From positions 32,615 through 64,634 of the forward strand of contig NZ_LYUZ01000035.1 in the NCBI RefSeq assembly GCF_001679925.1: DNA of 32,020 nt. The letters are read 5' to 3'. The DNA is from Leisingera sp. JC1. Lineage in GTDB: Bacteria; Pseudomonadota; Alphaproteobacteria; Rhodobacterales; Rhodobacteraceae. The notes beneath the pieces are model-generated. The model ran no database searches. It was not told the DNA's origin and worked only from the letters and a program-made list of their open reading frames with translations. This document shows, piece after piece, positions 7,490-15,958 of the stretch (position 1 is the stretch's first letter; each line of letters starts with the position of its first letter). Both the position numbers and the translations under genes were made by a program.

Positions 7490-8572
7490 TCAGATCGCTT
7501 GGCTGCCGTCGTCGCCGGCGTGGCCCTGGATGCCGCGCAGCAGGGCGTTCTTGGTAACGATGCCGATGGGCTTGCCATCCGCCTTGACCACCACCGGGTG
7601 CTGGGTGGTGATCGACAGGTTGACCAGATCGTCCAGCGAATGGTCGGGGTGCGCTTCCGGCCAGCTGCCGAGGTCGATCGGCCCCTGCCGCTGTTCGAAG
7701 GCGGCGACCGGCTCCATGATCTTGCCCGCGGAAATCAGCTCCAGCTTGGAAATGCCCGCGACGAAATCGGCGACGTAGTCGTCCGCCGGGTTAGTCACGA
7801 TGTCCTCCGGCGTGCCGACTTGCACCAGCGCCCCGTCCTTCATGATGGCGATGCGGTCGCCGATGCGGATCGCCTCGTCCAGGTCGTGGGTGATGAACAG
7901 GGTGGTCTTCTTCATCTCCGCCGACAGCGACATGAACTTGTCCTGCAGCTGGCGGCGGATCAGCGGGTCGAGCGCCGAAAACGGTTCATCCATCAGCAGG
8001 ATCGACGGGTCGGCGGCAATGGCGCGCGCCAGCCCCACCCGCTGCTGCATCCCGCCCGACAGCTCATCGGGGTATTTCTGGTCCCAGCCGTTGAGGTCCA
8101 CCGCGTCGATGGCGCGCATCGCATTCTCGCGGCGTTCGCGCACATCGTGGCCGCGCACCTCCTGGCTGAAGGAGACGTTTTCTAGCACGGTGCGGTGCGG
8201 CATCAGCGCCATGTTCTGGAACACCATGCCGATCTTCTCCGCCCGCACCTCGCGCAGGTCCTTGGCGGACAGCTGATTCACGTCCTGACCTTCGATGAAT
8301 AGCTGGCCCGAGGTCGGCTCGATCAGCCGGTTCACGTGGCGAATCAGGGTCGACTTGCCCGACCCCGACAGGCCCATGATGCAAAAAATCTCGCCCCGCC
8401 CGACGGTGAAGGTCGCATCCTGCACCCCCACCACACAGTCGAAGCGGTCGCGCACCTCAAGCTTGCCAAGCCCCTGTTCCTGCACGGCTTTCATTGCCTC
8501 ATCAGCGCGGCGGCCAAAGATCTTCCACAGATTCCGGCAGTCAATCACGGCCTCATCAGGTTGCGTCGTCAC
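7490..8572 (-). CDS. proV: Glycine betaine / proline betaine ABC transporter, ATP-binding protein
   Basis: This 360-residue ATPase has the Walker A GLSGSGKST (residues 67-75), signature LSGGMQQ (171-177), Walker B ILLMDEP (191-197) and switch His in LFITHD. A C-terminal CBS-like stretch follows (about 285-350, ITTQHPVVVKADGKPIGIVT), as in ProV and OpuAA, where CBS domains sense ionic strength. Only about one CBS repeat is present, shorter than in E. coli ProV (about 400 residues). The start is GTG at 8572, preceded by GGAGGAGGGGA. It is the first gene of the proVWX operon and is divergent from the GntR regulator across 161 bases, so that regulator may control both directions. Confidence 0.94.
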   Translation of the reverse strand: MTTQPDEAVIDCRNLWKIFGRRADEAMKAVQEQGLGKLEVRDRFDCVVGVQDATFTVGRGEIFCIMGLSGSGKSTLIRHVNRLIEPTSGQLFIEGQDVNQLSAKDLREVRAEKIGMVFQNMALMPHRTVLENVSFSQEVRGHDVRERRENAMRAIDAVDLNGWDQKYPDELSGGMQQRVGLARAIAADPSILLMDEPFSALDPLIRRQLQDKFMSLSAEMKKTTLFITHDLDEAIRIGDRIAIMKDGALVQVGTPEDIVTNPADDYVADFVAGISKLELISAGKIMEPVAAFEQRQGPIDLGSWPEAHPDHSLDDLVNLSITTQHPVVVKADGKPIGIVTKNALLRGIQGHAGDDGSQAI

Positions 8573-8669
8573 CTGTTCCCCTCCTCCAGAAAACTTTCAT
8601 GACATACAGCACATTTTTTCTCTGTACACAATTTGTATTTTCTCATAACACAGAATGAGCAATCAGGTT

Positions 8670-8709
8670 GCACAGACCTGTGCCGCCGGGCCATCCTGCC
8701 GGCACAGGT
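8670..8709. promoter_or_regulatory. Overlapping palindrome and hairpin between proV and the GntR regulator
   Basis: A perfect interrupted palindrome GCACAG-AC-CTGTGC (8670-8683) overlaps the left arm of a longer hairpin, ACCTGTGCCG (8676-8685) with CGGCACAGGT (8700-8709). The two structures exclude each other in RNA. In DNA they amount to repeated CACAGGT/ACCTGTG half-sites directly ahead of the GntR start at 8734, which suits an autoregulatory operator that could also cover the divergent proV promoter. Confidence 0.5.
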
Positions 8710-8733
8710 TCAGATGCAACGATGGAGACTGAG

Positions 8734-9444
8734 ATGAAGGACGCGTCCAAAAACAGGAAAGCAGAGCTTTATGGCCACCTGAAAACGGCCATCATGACGC
8801 TTGCCCTGCGGCCGGGCGCCGATCTCGACGAATCGAAACTGTCGGAGGAGTTCCAGCTGTCGCGCACCCCGCTGCGCGAAGTGCTGCGCCAACTGGCGGG
8901 CGAAGGCTATGTCGATCTGCGGGAAAACCGCGGCGCGCGGGTCAGCGAGATGTCGCACATGACCCTGCGCGATTTCTTCCTGGCGGCGCCGATGATCTAC
9001 GGCGCGGTGCTGCAGCTGGCGGCCAAAAACGCCACCGAGGTGCAGATCGCCGCGCTGAAGGCGGCGCAGGAGGATTTCAAAGCGGCGCTGCGCACCGGTT
9101 CCGGCGCTGACCGGGCGATGGCCAACAACCGCTTTCACGAGATCACCGGCGAGATGGCCGACAACATCTATCTCGCCCCCTCCTTTCAGCGTCTGCTGAT
9201 CGACCATGCCCGCATCGGCATGACCTTCTACCGCCCCCAGGACCGCCAGATGGCGGACAACCTGGGCGAGGCCAGCACCCAGCACGACGCCATCATCGCG
9301 GCCATCGAGGCCGGCGACGAGGCGGCGGCGGGGCAGCTGGCGATTGACCATTGGAACCTGTCGCGCGACCAGATCGAGCTGTTCGTCATGCCCGCCGGGC
9401 TTGACGTGCCGCTGGGGACGGTGGCGCGCAAAACCCCTGCATGA
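8734..9444 (+). CDS. GntR-family regulator, FadR/FCD subfamily, of the betaine/hydroxyproline operon
   Basis: This protein is 236 residues from the ATG at 8734, which has GGAG six bases upstream; ATG 8722 and TTG 8668 are possible longer starts. The N-terminal winged helix (about residues 10-70, LYGHLKTAIMTLALRPGADL then KLSEEFQLSRTPLREVLRQL) is GntR-type. The C-terminal all-helical FCD domain (about 80-215) carries likely metal or ligand residues in NNRFHEI and STQHDAIIAAI. Its stop is two bases into the start region of the lyase gene, so the operon is self-encoded. It probably represses proVWX and the downstream genes until a betaine or proline-derived effector binds. The equivalent cluster in Pelagibaca also carries a regulator (hpbR), as I recall; orthology is not proven. 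Confidence 0.9.
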   Translation: MKDASKNRKAELYGHLKTAIMTLALRPGADLDESKLSEEFQLSRTPLREVLRQLAGEGYVDLRENRGARVSEMSHMTLRDFFLAAPMIYGAVLQLAAKNATEVQIAALKAAQEDFKAALRTGSGADRAMANNRFHEITGEMADNIYLAPSFQRLLIDHARIGMTFYRPQDRQMADNLGEASTQHDAIIAAIEAGDEAAAGQLAIDHWNLSRDQIELFVMPAGLDVPLGTVARKTPA

Positions 9445-9452
9445 GGACCCAG

Positions 9453-10370
9453 ATGACCCCAATATTCCGGTTTGAGGGGATATACACCCCCGTCGTGACG
9501 CCCCATTTCGAGGACGGCAGTGTCAATTGGGACGCGCTGGCTGACGTCATCGAATACCTGATTGACGCCGGCGTGCACGGGCTAATATCCGGCGGCTCCA
9601 CCGGCGAAAACTACGCCCAGACCGTGGAGGAGCGCATCGCGCTTGCCCGCTTCACCCATGAACGGCTGGCGGGCCGCCTGCCGCTGGTGGTGGGCACCGG
9701 CGCGATGCTGACCAGCGACTCCATCGCGCTGGCGCAGGGCGCCAAGGAAATCGGCGCGGATTCGATCCTGCTGGCCTCGCCCCCCTACTCGGTCCCGACC
9801 GACCGCGAAAACGCGCTGAACGCGCTGGCCATTGACAAGGCCGCCGATCTGCCGGTGATGCTCTACAACTACCCGCACCGCACCGGCACCATGATGGGCG
9901 AGGAGTTCCTCGACCGGGTCGGCCGTTCCCGCAACTTCTGCGGCATCAAGGAAAGCTCCGGCGATATCAACCGGGTGCACCTGCTGGCCCGCGACTACCC
10001 GCATATCCAGCTGGGCTGCGGCATGGACGACCAGGCGCTGGAATTCTTTGCCTGGGGCGCGCCCTTCTGGGTCTGCGGCGGCTCGAACTTCCTGCCCAAG
10101 GAACACGTCGCGCTCTACAATGCCTGCGTGATCGAGGGCAACTTTGCCAAGGGCCGCCGCATCATGTCGGCGATGATGCCCTTGATGCGCGTCCTCGAAC
10201 AGGGCGGCAAGTTCATCCAGACCATCAAGCACGGCGTCACCATGAACGGCATCGAAGCCGGTGCCATGCGCGCGCCGCTGAAGGGGCTGAACAAGGACGA
10301 CAAACGCGCGCTGGAACAGGTCGTACGGGTGCTGAAACAGAAAATCGCAGATATCGAGGCGGAGGGTTAA
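9453..10370 (+). CDS. Dihydrodipicolinate synthase-family lyase, candidate pyrroline-hydroxycarboxylate deaminase (HypD-like)
   Basis: This 305-residue TIM-barrel class I aldolase-fold enzyme has the Schiff-base Lys166 (CGIKESSGD), the proton-relay Tyr140 (LYNYPHRTG) and the GSTGEN loop. I chose the ATG at 9453 because GAGGA lies five bases upstream; an in-frame ATG at 9441 overlaps the GntR stop but has no ribosome site. Members of this superfamily include true DapA, KDG aldolases and the deaminase HypD, which turns 1-pyrroline-4-hydroxy-2-carboxylate into 2-oxoglutarate semialdehyde. It lies beside an aldehyde dehydrogenase and an FAD amine oxidase under one GntR gene, with hpbD opposite, so HypD is my preferred role. 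DapA itself is unlikely here. The exact substrate is inferred. Confidence 0.85.
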   Translation: MTPIFRFEGIYTPVVTPHFEDGSVNWDALADVIEYLIDAGVHGLISGGSTGENYAQTVEERIALARFTHERLAGRLPLVVGTGAMLTSDSIALAQGAKEIGADSILLASPPYSVPTDRENALNALAIDKAADLPVMLYNYPHRTGTMMGEEFLDRVGRSRNFCGIKESSGDINRVHLLARDYPHIQLGCGMDDQALEFFAWGAPFWVCGGSNFLPKEHVALYNACVIEGNFAKGRRIMSAMMPLMRVLEQGGKFIQTIKHGVTMNGIEAGAMRAPLKGLNKDDKRALEQVVRVLKQKIADIEAEG

Positions 10371-10373
10371 GGA

Positions 10374-11873
10374 ATGACTTTGCTTACTCAGGACGAATAC
10401 AAATCCATCGCCGCCAATCTGGACCTGCCCACGGGCGCGTTCATCGACGGCAAGTTCTGCCCGACCGCGTCCGGCAAGACCTTTGAAACCGTGAACCCGG
10501 CCACCGGCGAAAAGCTGGCGGATATCGCCTCCTGCGGTGCCGCGGACGTTGATTTCGCGGTTGAAAAGGCGCGCGAGGCCTTCGACGATGGCCGCTGGTC
10601 CCGCCTGCACCCGTCAGAGCGCAAGGACGTGCTGATCCGTCTCTGCAAGCTGATGACCCGCAACGCCCATGAACTGGCGGTGATGGAAAGCCTCGACAGC
10701 GGCAAGACCATCTATGACTGCGAAACCGTCGATGTGCCGGAGACCATCCACTGCCTGAAATGGCACGCGGAGGCGATCGACAAGATCTATGACCAGGTGG
10801 CGCCAGCGTCGGACGATCACATCGCCATGGTGGTGCGCGAGCCCATCGGCGTGGTCGGCCTGGTGCTGCCCTGGAACTTCCCGCTGCTGATGCTGGCCTG
10901 GAAAATCGGCCCGGCTCTGGCCGCAGGCTGCTCCCTGGTTGTGAAACCGGCGGCGGAAACCACCCTGACCGCGCTGCGCGTGGCCGAGCTGGCGATGGAA
11001 GCCGGCCTGCCCCGCGGTGTCTTGAACATCGTGCCCGGCGGCGGTGCCGATGTGGGGGAACCCATCGGCCGCCACATGGATATCGACATGGTCTCCTTCA
11101 CCGGCTCCACCGTGACCGGCAAGCGCTTCCTCACCTATTCGGCGGAGTCGAACGCCAAGGAAGTGGTGCTGGAGATGGGCGGCAAGAACCCCGCCATCGT
11201 CATGGACGACGCCGAGAACCTGGACCGGGTGGCATCGCATATCGTCAACGGCGCCTTCTGGAACATGGGCGAAAACTGCTCCGCCTCCTCCCGCCTGATC
11301 GTGCACAAGGACGTCAAGGCAGAGCTGCTGGAGCGCATCGCCCATCACGCCAAGGCTTGGAACGTGGGCGATCCGCTGGACCCGGAAACCCGCATGGGCG
11401 CACTGGTGTCCAAGGCGCATTTCGACAAGGTCTGCAGCTATCTGGAGCAGGCCGAAAACGTGGTGCTGGGCGGCAAGGCGCATGACGGCGCCTTTGTCGA
11501 GGCAACCGTGGTCGAAGTGCCGGGCAATGACGCGGTGCTGGCGCGCGAGGAAATCTTCGGCCCCGTCCTGTCGGTGATCGAGATTACCGGCTTTGACGAG
11601 GCCATCCGCATCGCCAATGACACCGAGTACGGCCTCTGCGCGTCGATCTTCACCGCCAACGCCAAACGCGCCATCCGCGGCGCCCGCGCCATCCGGGCAG
11701 GCACGGTGACCGTGAACAGCTTTGGCGAGGGCGACATCTCCACCCCCTTCGGCGGCTACAAACAGTCGGGCTTTGGCGGCCGCGACAACTCGGTTCACGC
11801 CCACGACCAGTACACCCAGCTGAAAACCATCTGGATCGACCTGGCCGACGACGCAGACGAGGCCGTGGATTGA
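10374..11873 (+). CDS. Aldehyde dehydrogenase, candidate 2-oxoglutarate semialdehyde or aminoaldehyde dehydrogenase
   Basis: This 499-residue NAD(P)-dependent ALDH has Asn168 in LPWNFP, general base Glu267 in LEMGGKNP, nucleophile Cys302 in MGENCSASSR, and the C-terminal STPFGGYKQSGFGGRDNS. Over its length it resembles PuuC (gamma-glutamyl-aminobutyraldehyde dehydrogenase) most. It starts three bases after the lyase stop with an AAGGA ribosome site, and its TGA overlaps the TTG start of the FAD oxidase. Two roles fit: oxidising 2-oxoglutarate semialdehyde to 2-oxoglutarate (HypE-like) in hydroxyproline degradation, or oxidising an amine-derived aldehyde made by the neighbouring oxidase (PuuB-PuuC-like). 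The neighbouring lyase favours the first. Confidence 0.92.
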   Translation: MTLLTQDEYKSIAANLDLPTGAFIDGKFCPTASGKTFETVNPATGEKLADIASCGAADVDFAVEKAREAFDDGRWSRLHPSERKDVLIRLCKLMTRNAHELAVMESLDSGKTIYDCETVDVPETIHCLKWHAEAIDKIYDQVAPASDDHIAMVVREPIGVVGLVLPWNFPLLMLAWKIGPALAAGCSLVVKPAAETTLTALRVAELAMEAGLPRGVLNIVPGGGADVGEPIGRHMDIDMVSFTGSTVTGKRFLTYSAESNAKEVVLEMGGKNPAIVMDDAENLDRVASHIVNGAFWNMGENCSASSRLIVHKDVKAELLERIAHHAKAWNVGDPLDPETRMGALVSKAHFDKVCSYLEQAENVVLGGKAHDGAFVEATVVEVPGNDAVLAREEIFGPVLSVIEITGFDEAIRIANDTEYGLCASIFTANAKRAIRGARAIRAGTVTVNSFGEGDISTPFGGYKQSGFGGRDNSVHAHDQYTQLKTIWIDLADDADEAVD

Positions 11874-13210
11874 CCGCCTACACCGCCAAACGCCTGCCCC
11901 GGCAGACCGGCGCGGCGGGATGGAATGCCATCCTGCCGCCGCAGGCCGCGCTGCCGGTGCTGGAAAGTGATCTGACCGCCGATGTGACCATCATCGGCGG
12001 CGGATTTGCGGGCCTGTCCGCCGCCCGCCGCCTGCACCAGCTGGACCCCTCGCTGAAGGTGGCTTTGCTGGAGGCCGGGCGCTTTGCCGAGAGCTCCGCC
12101 GGGCGCAATTCCGGTTTCATGATCGACCTGCCGCATGATCTGGCCTCCGACAATTACGCCGGATCGGGGCTGGAGGCGGACAAGGCCGCGATTGCCTTTA
12201 ACCGCAGGGCCATCGGGTTCGCCAAGGGCGTGGCGGAGGACTGCGCCCTGCCGCAGGAGATGTTCGACCCCGCAGGCAAGATCAACGCCGCCGCCACCCG
12301 CGCCGGCGACCAGCACAACCGTGATTTCGCCGCCCATCTGGAGCGGCTGGGCGAGCCGCATCAGCTGCTCAGCCAGCAGGACATGCAGGAGCGCACAGGC
12401 AGCCCGCACTACACCTCCGGCCTCTATGCGCCCGGCACGGTGATGATCCAGCCCGCCGCCTATATCCGCGCCCTTTCGGCACATCTGGCCGGGCAGATCA
12501 GCGTCTTTGAAAACACCCCCGCCACCGGGTTTGAAAAACAGGCGGATGGCTGGTGCGTCAGCACCCCCAAGGGGCGCATCAGCACCGGCAGAATTATCCT
12601 CGCCAACAACGGCCACCTGGAAAGCTTCGGCTTCTACCAGCGCCGCCTGATGCACATCTGCCTTTATGCCTCGATGACCGAGCGGCTGACGCCGGAGCAG
12701 ATCAAACGCCTGGGAGGCACACCGCGCTGGTCGGTCACGCCTGCGGACCCGATGGGCACCTCCGTCCGGCGGATTTCCGGCTCTTACGGCGACCGCATCC
12801 TGGTCCGCACCTGCTCCAGCTTCCACCCGACAATCGAGACCAGCGACATGCGCCTGCGCAACGCCGGCTGGGTGCAGGACCGCAAGTTCAAAGAACGCTT
12901 CCCGCAGCTGCAAGGTGTCAAGATGGAACACCGCTGGGCCGGGATGCTCTGCCTCAGCCGTAACGGCTCCGCCGCGTTCGGCGAGCTGGACCAGGGCGTC
13001 TACTCCGCCTGCTGCCAGAACGGCCTCGGCATCGCCCGCGGCACGCTGCAAGGCATGGGCATTGCCGAATTGGTGCTGCAGGGCGGATCACAGATCGCCA
13101 GCCATTTCCTGGCCCAGCCGATGCCGCCCAAACTGCCGCCTGAGCCCTTTGCCTCGCTCGGCGCCAATACCTACCTGATGTGGAAGGAATGGCGGTCCGG
13201 CAAGGAATAA
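11870..13210 (+). CDS. FAD-dependent amine/amino-acid oxidoreductase (DadA/PuuB family)
   Basis: This 446-residue flavoenzyme has the Rossmann dinucleotide motif DVTIIGGGFAGLSAARRL near residues 37-54 and a second FAD-contact stretch VYSACCQNGLGIARGTLQG near the C-terminus. The N-terminal extension before the FAD motif is typical of PuuB/OrdL-type gamma-glutamylputrescine oxidases. The start is an unusual TTG at 11870 whose last bases overlap the TGA of the preceding ALDH (TTGA), so initiation probably depends on coupling. In a hydroxyproline-betaine pathway it could oxidise cis-4-hydroxy-D-proline to the pyrroline (HypO-like) or remove an N-methyl group oxidatively. In a polyamine pathway it would act like PuuB. 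It is the last gene before the convergent SDR operon. Confidence 0.9.
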   Translation: MTAYTAKRLPRQTGAAGWNAILPPQAALPVLESDLTADVTIIGGGFAGLSAARRLHQLDPSLKVALLEAGRFAESSAGRNSGFMIDLPHDLASDNYAGSGLEADKAAIAFNRRAIGFAKGVAEDCALPQEMFDPAGKINAAATRAGDQHNRDFAAHLERLGEPHQLLSQQDMQERTGSPHYTSGLYAPGTVMIQPAAYIRALSAHLAGQISVFENTPATGFEKQADGWCVSTPKGRISTGRIILANNGHLESFGFYQRRLMHICLYASMTERLTPEQIKRLGGTPRWSVTPADPMGTSVRRISGSYGDRILVRTCSSFHPTIETSDMRLRNAGWVQDRKFKERFPQLQGVKMEHRWAGMLCLSRNGSAAFGELDQGVYSACCQNGLGIARGTLQGMGIAELVLQGGSQIASHFLAQPMPPKLPPEPFASLGANTYLMWKEWRSGKE

Positions 13211-13215
13211 TGGCT

Positions 13216-13274
13216 GGGGGCTCTGCCCCCCCCGCCTGCGGCGGCTCCCCCGGAGTATTTTTGCAAAGGTGAAC
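13216..13274. repeat. REP-like GC hairpin spacer ending in a T-rich tail, convergent terminator
   Basis: Between two convergent genes lies GGGGGC-TCT-GCCCCC, then a second small hairpin CGCC-TGC-GGCG, then CTCCCCCGGAGTATTTTTGC. I recognise this layout from memory as a spacer repeated in many Rhodobacteraceae genomes after genes. The hairpins followed by TATTTTTG would end transcription of the plus-strand operon; the gene on the other strand stops at 13311. The repeat-family claim needs a search. Confidence 0.6.
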
Positions 13275-13310
13275 AGGGGGGCCGGCTTTCTATCTCCAGC
13301 CACCTTCGGT

Positions 13311-14041
<731 letters not shown>

Positions 14042-14045
<4 letters not shown>

Positions 14046-14776
14046 GACACCGGTTTCCCGCCATTCACCTCCACCAGCGCGCCGCACATGTAGCGCGCCG
14101 CGTCCGAGGCCAGGAACATCACCACATCGGCGATATCCTCCGGCTCGGCGATCCGGCCCAGCGGAACGCTCCTGCCCAGCTCCGCCACCGCGGTCTCCGG
14201 ATCAAAGCCCCGCTTGGCAAAACCGGTCCGCAGCATCGGCGTGTTCACCTCATTCGGGCAAACCGCGTTGATGCGGATGCCCTGATGCGCGTGGTCCATC
14301 CCCATGCACTGCGTCAGCGAGGCAATTGCCGCCTTGGTCATGCAGTAAAGCGCATGGTTCGGCCCCGGGTTCCTGCCGCCCCAGCAGGACGCGGTGTTGA
14401 CGATGGCGCCGCCGCCATTGCGCGCCATGATCGGGATCGCCGCGCGGCAGATGCGGAACGGCGCCTCCACGTTCACTCCCATCGACAGGTCCCAATCAGC
14501 GTCCGAGGTCTCGGTCACCGGGCCGCGGGTGATGACGCCTGCGTTGTTGATGACGATGTCCAAACGCCCAAGCGCCAGATGCGCGGCTTGCGGCAGTGCG
14601 TTGGCGTATTCGGCATCCAGCAGATCGCCGGGCAGATGCGCCTCAGCCTCGATTGCGCTGGTATCCCGGTCGGCAACCGCCACCTTTGCCCCCGCTGCCT
14701 GCAGGCGCTGAACGATAGAGGCACCAATACCTCCCGCCGCGCCGGTGACCAGCGCGCATTTTCCCTGAAAATCCAT
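14042..14776 (-). CDS. Short-chain dehydrogenase/reductase (SDR), first of a pair
   Basis: This 244-residue SDR has the motif TGAAGGIG (residues 11-18), NNAG (77-80), Ser130, Tyr144 and Lys148 (YCMTK). The active-site Ser lies in [12 protein letters not shown], unusually rich in Trp and Gly and without the common small residues, so the substrate pocket is probably distinctive. ATG 14776 has GGGAGG eight bases upstream and begins 14 bases after the hpbD stop. It forms an operon with hpbD and the second SDR. Two SDRs beside an epimerase suggest stereoselective oxidation and reduction of a hydroxyl group, possibly an epimerisation through a ketone; this is inference. Confidence 0.92.
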
Positions 14777-14790
14777 ATTTCCTCCCGAAA

Positions 14791-15894
14791 TCAGAATGAT
14801 GCCACCGGCGCGCCGAACCGGCTTTCATCCGGGGTGATGCCCAGGCCCGGCCCCTGCGGAACCGCGATATGGCCGCCCTCGATGCGGATGCCGTTTTGCG
14901 TGTCGTAGTTGCCCTCGATGTATGGCGCCGCCAGCCAGACGCCCTCCAAAAGGCCCGGCTTCACGGTGGCGCCGATCTGGGTGCAGGCCGCCGCGATGAT
15001 GTCGCCGCCCCAGCTGTCATCGCAAGTATGCGGCAGGTTGCGGGCCTCGCAGATGTCGCGAAAGGCGCGCATCGGATGCAGCCCGCCGATCCGGGTGACC
15101 TTCATCCCGAAACCATCCACCAGCCCGGTGCCCGCCGCGGTGATCACCGTGTTCAGGCTGGTGCTGTTTTCATCCATATACAGGCCGTGGCTGATCTGCG
15201 GCCGGATTTTTTGCAAATCTTCCAGCGTGTTGCAGGGCTGCTCCATGATAAAGGGCACATCGAGGCATTCCCGGCTGACGCGCAGCGCATCGCGCGTGGT
15301 CCAGCCGCGGTTGCCGTCCACCGCCAGACGCATTCCCGAGCCGCCGATCTTCTCCCAGACCTTGCGGATGGTTTCGATGTCCAGCTCCACCGGCCGCCCG
15401 CCGACCTTCACTTGCAGGCGGGGATAGCCCTCCGCCAGCTTCTCTGCCGCCAGCCGCGCGATCTCATCCGGCGCTCCAACACCGGTGGCATAGTAGGACG
15501 GCACCCTGTCTGTGGCCGCGCCGCCCAGCAGGGTTGAGACGCTGACGCCCAGCTGCCTGCCCAGAAGGTCATGCGCGGCAATATCAATGGCGGCCTTGGC
15601 ATAGTTGTGACCGTTCAGCAGCCCGTCCATGCGCCGGTGCAGGGTCACGGGCGCCACCTCGGCGCCAATCAGCCCCTCCGCCATCGCAATCAGCGCCGCA
15701 CGGGCGCCGGCGGCATGGGCCTCGGCATAGGTGGGGCCAACCGGGCAGGTCTCGCCCCAGCCCGCCTGGCCGTTCTCCGCCACCAGCTTCACCAGCGTCG
15801 TGTCCAAGGCCCAGACCTCGGCATTTGCCATGGTATAGGGGCCGTTTTTCACCGGCAGATCGTGCTTGTAGATATGGATTTCCGCGATTTTCAT
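14791..15894 (-). CDS. hpbD: 4-hydroxyproline betaine 2-epimerase (enolase superfamily)
   Basis: This 367-residue enolase-superfamily protein matches the P. bermudensis enzyme HpbD along its whole length as I remember that sequence ([20 protein letters not shown] start, [40 protein letters not shown]). The acid/base lysines fall at Lys163 and Lys265. The magnesium ligands are Asp193, Glu218 and Asp241. Tyr56 and Trp320 are present and, as I recall, line the cage for the dimethylammonium group. HpbD racemises C2 of trans-4-hydroxyproline betaine and proline betaine, the first step when these osmolytes are used as carbon and nitrogen. ATG 15894 has AGGTG upstream. It sits in an operon with two SDRs, behind a terminator hairpin after the MttB gene. 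High confidence in orthology. Confidence 0.93.
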   Translation of the reverse strand: MKIAEIHIYKHDLPVKNGPYTMANAEVWALDTTLVKLVAENGQAGWGETCPVGPTYAEAHAAGARAALIAMAEGLIGAEVAPVTLHRRMDGLLNGHNYAKAAIDIAAHDLLGRQLGVSVSTLLGGAATDRVPSYYATGVGAPDEIARLAAEKLAEGYPRLQVKVGGRPVELDIETIRKVWEKIGGSGMRLAVDGNRGWTTRDALRVSRECLDVPFIMEQPCNTLEDLQKIRPQISHGLYMDENSTSLNTVITAAGTGLVDGFGMKVTRIGGLHPMRAFRDICEARNLPHTCDDSWGGDIIAAACTQIGATVKPGLLEGVWLAAPYIEGNYDTQNGIRIEGGHIAVPQGPGLGITPDESRFGAPVASF

Positions 15895-15908
15895 TTATGC
15901 ACCTGAAG

Positions 15909-15942
15909 AAAAAAGGCCCGCCCATATTCATTGGGGCGGGCC
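15909..15942 (-). terminator. Rho-independent terminator between the MttB-family gene and hpbD
   Basis: A perfect 9-bp stem GGCCCGCCC/GGGCGGGCC (15915-15942) with a 10-base loop is followed on the minus strand by TTTTTTC. It lies between the MttB stop (15959) and the hpbD start (15894). It must partly stop transcription, so hpbD is either expressed at a lower level than the methyltransferase or relies on read-through. Confidence 0.8.
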
Positions 15943-15958
15943 AGTCGGGGAGGAGAGA

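Noticed and set aside
9453-10370. Biosynthetic 4-hydroxy-tetrahydrodipicolinate synthase (dapA)
   Set aside because: The catalytic Lys and Tyr are shared by the whole superfamily; the GntR/ALDH/FAD oxidase context is catabolic.
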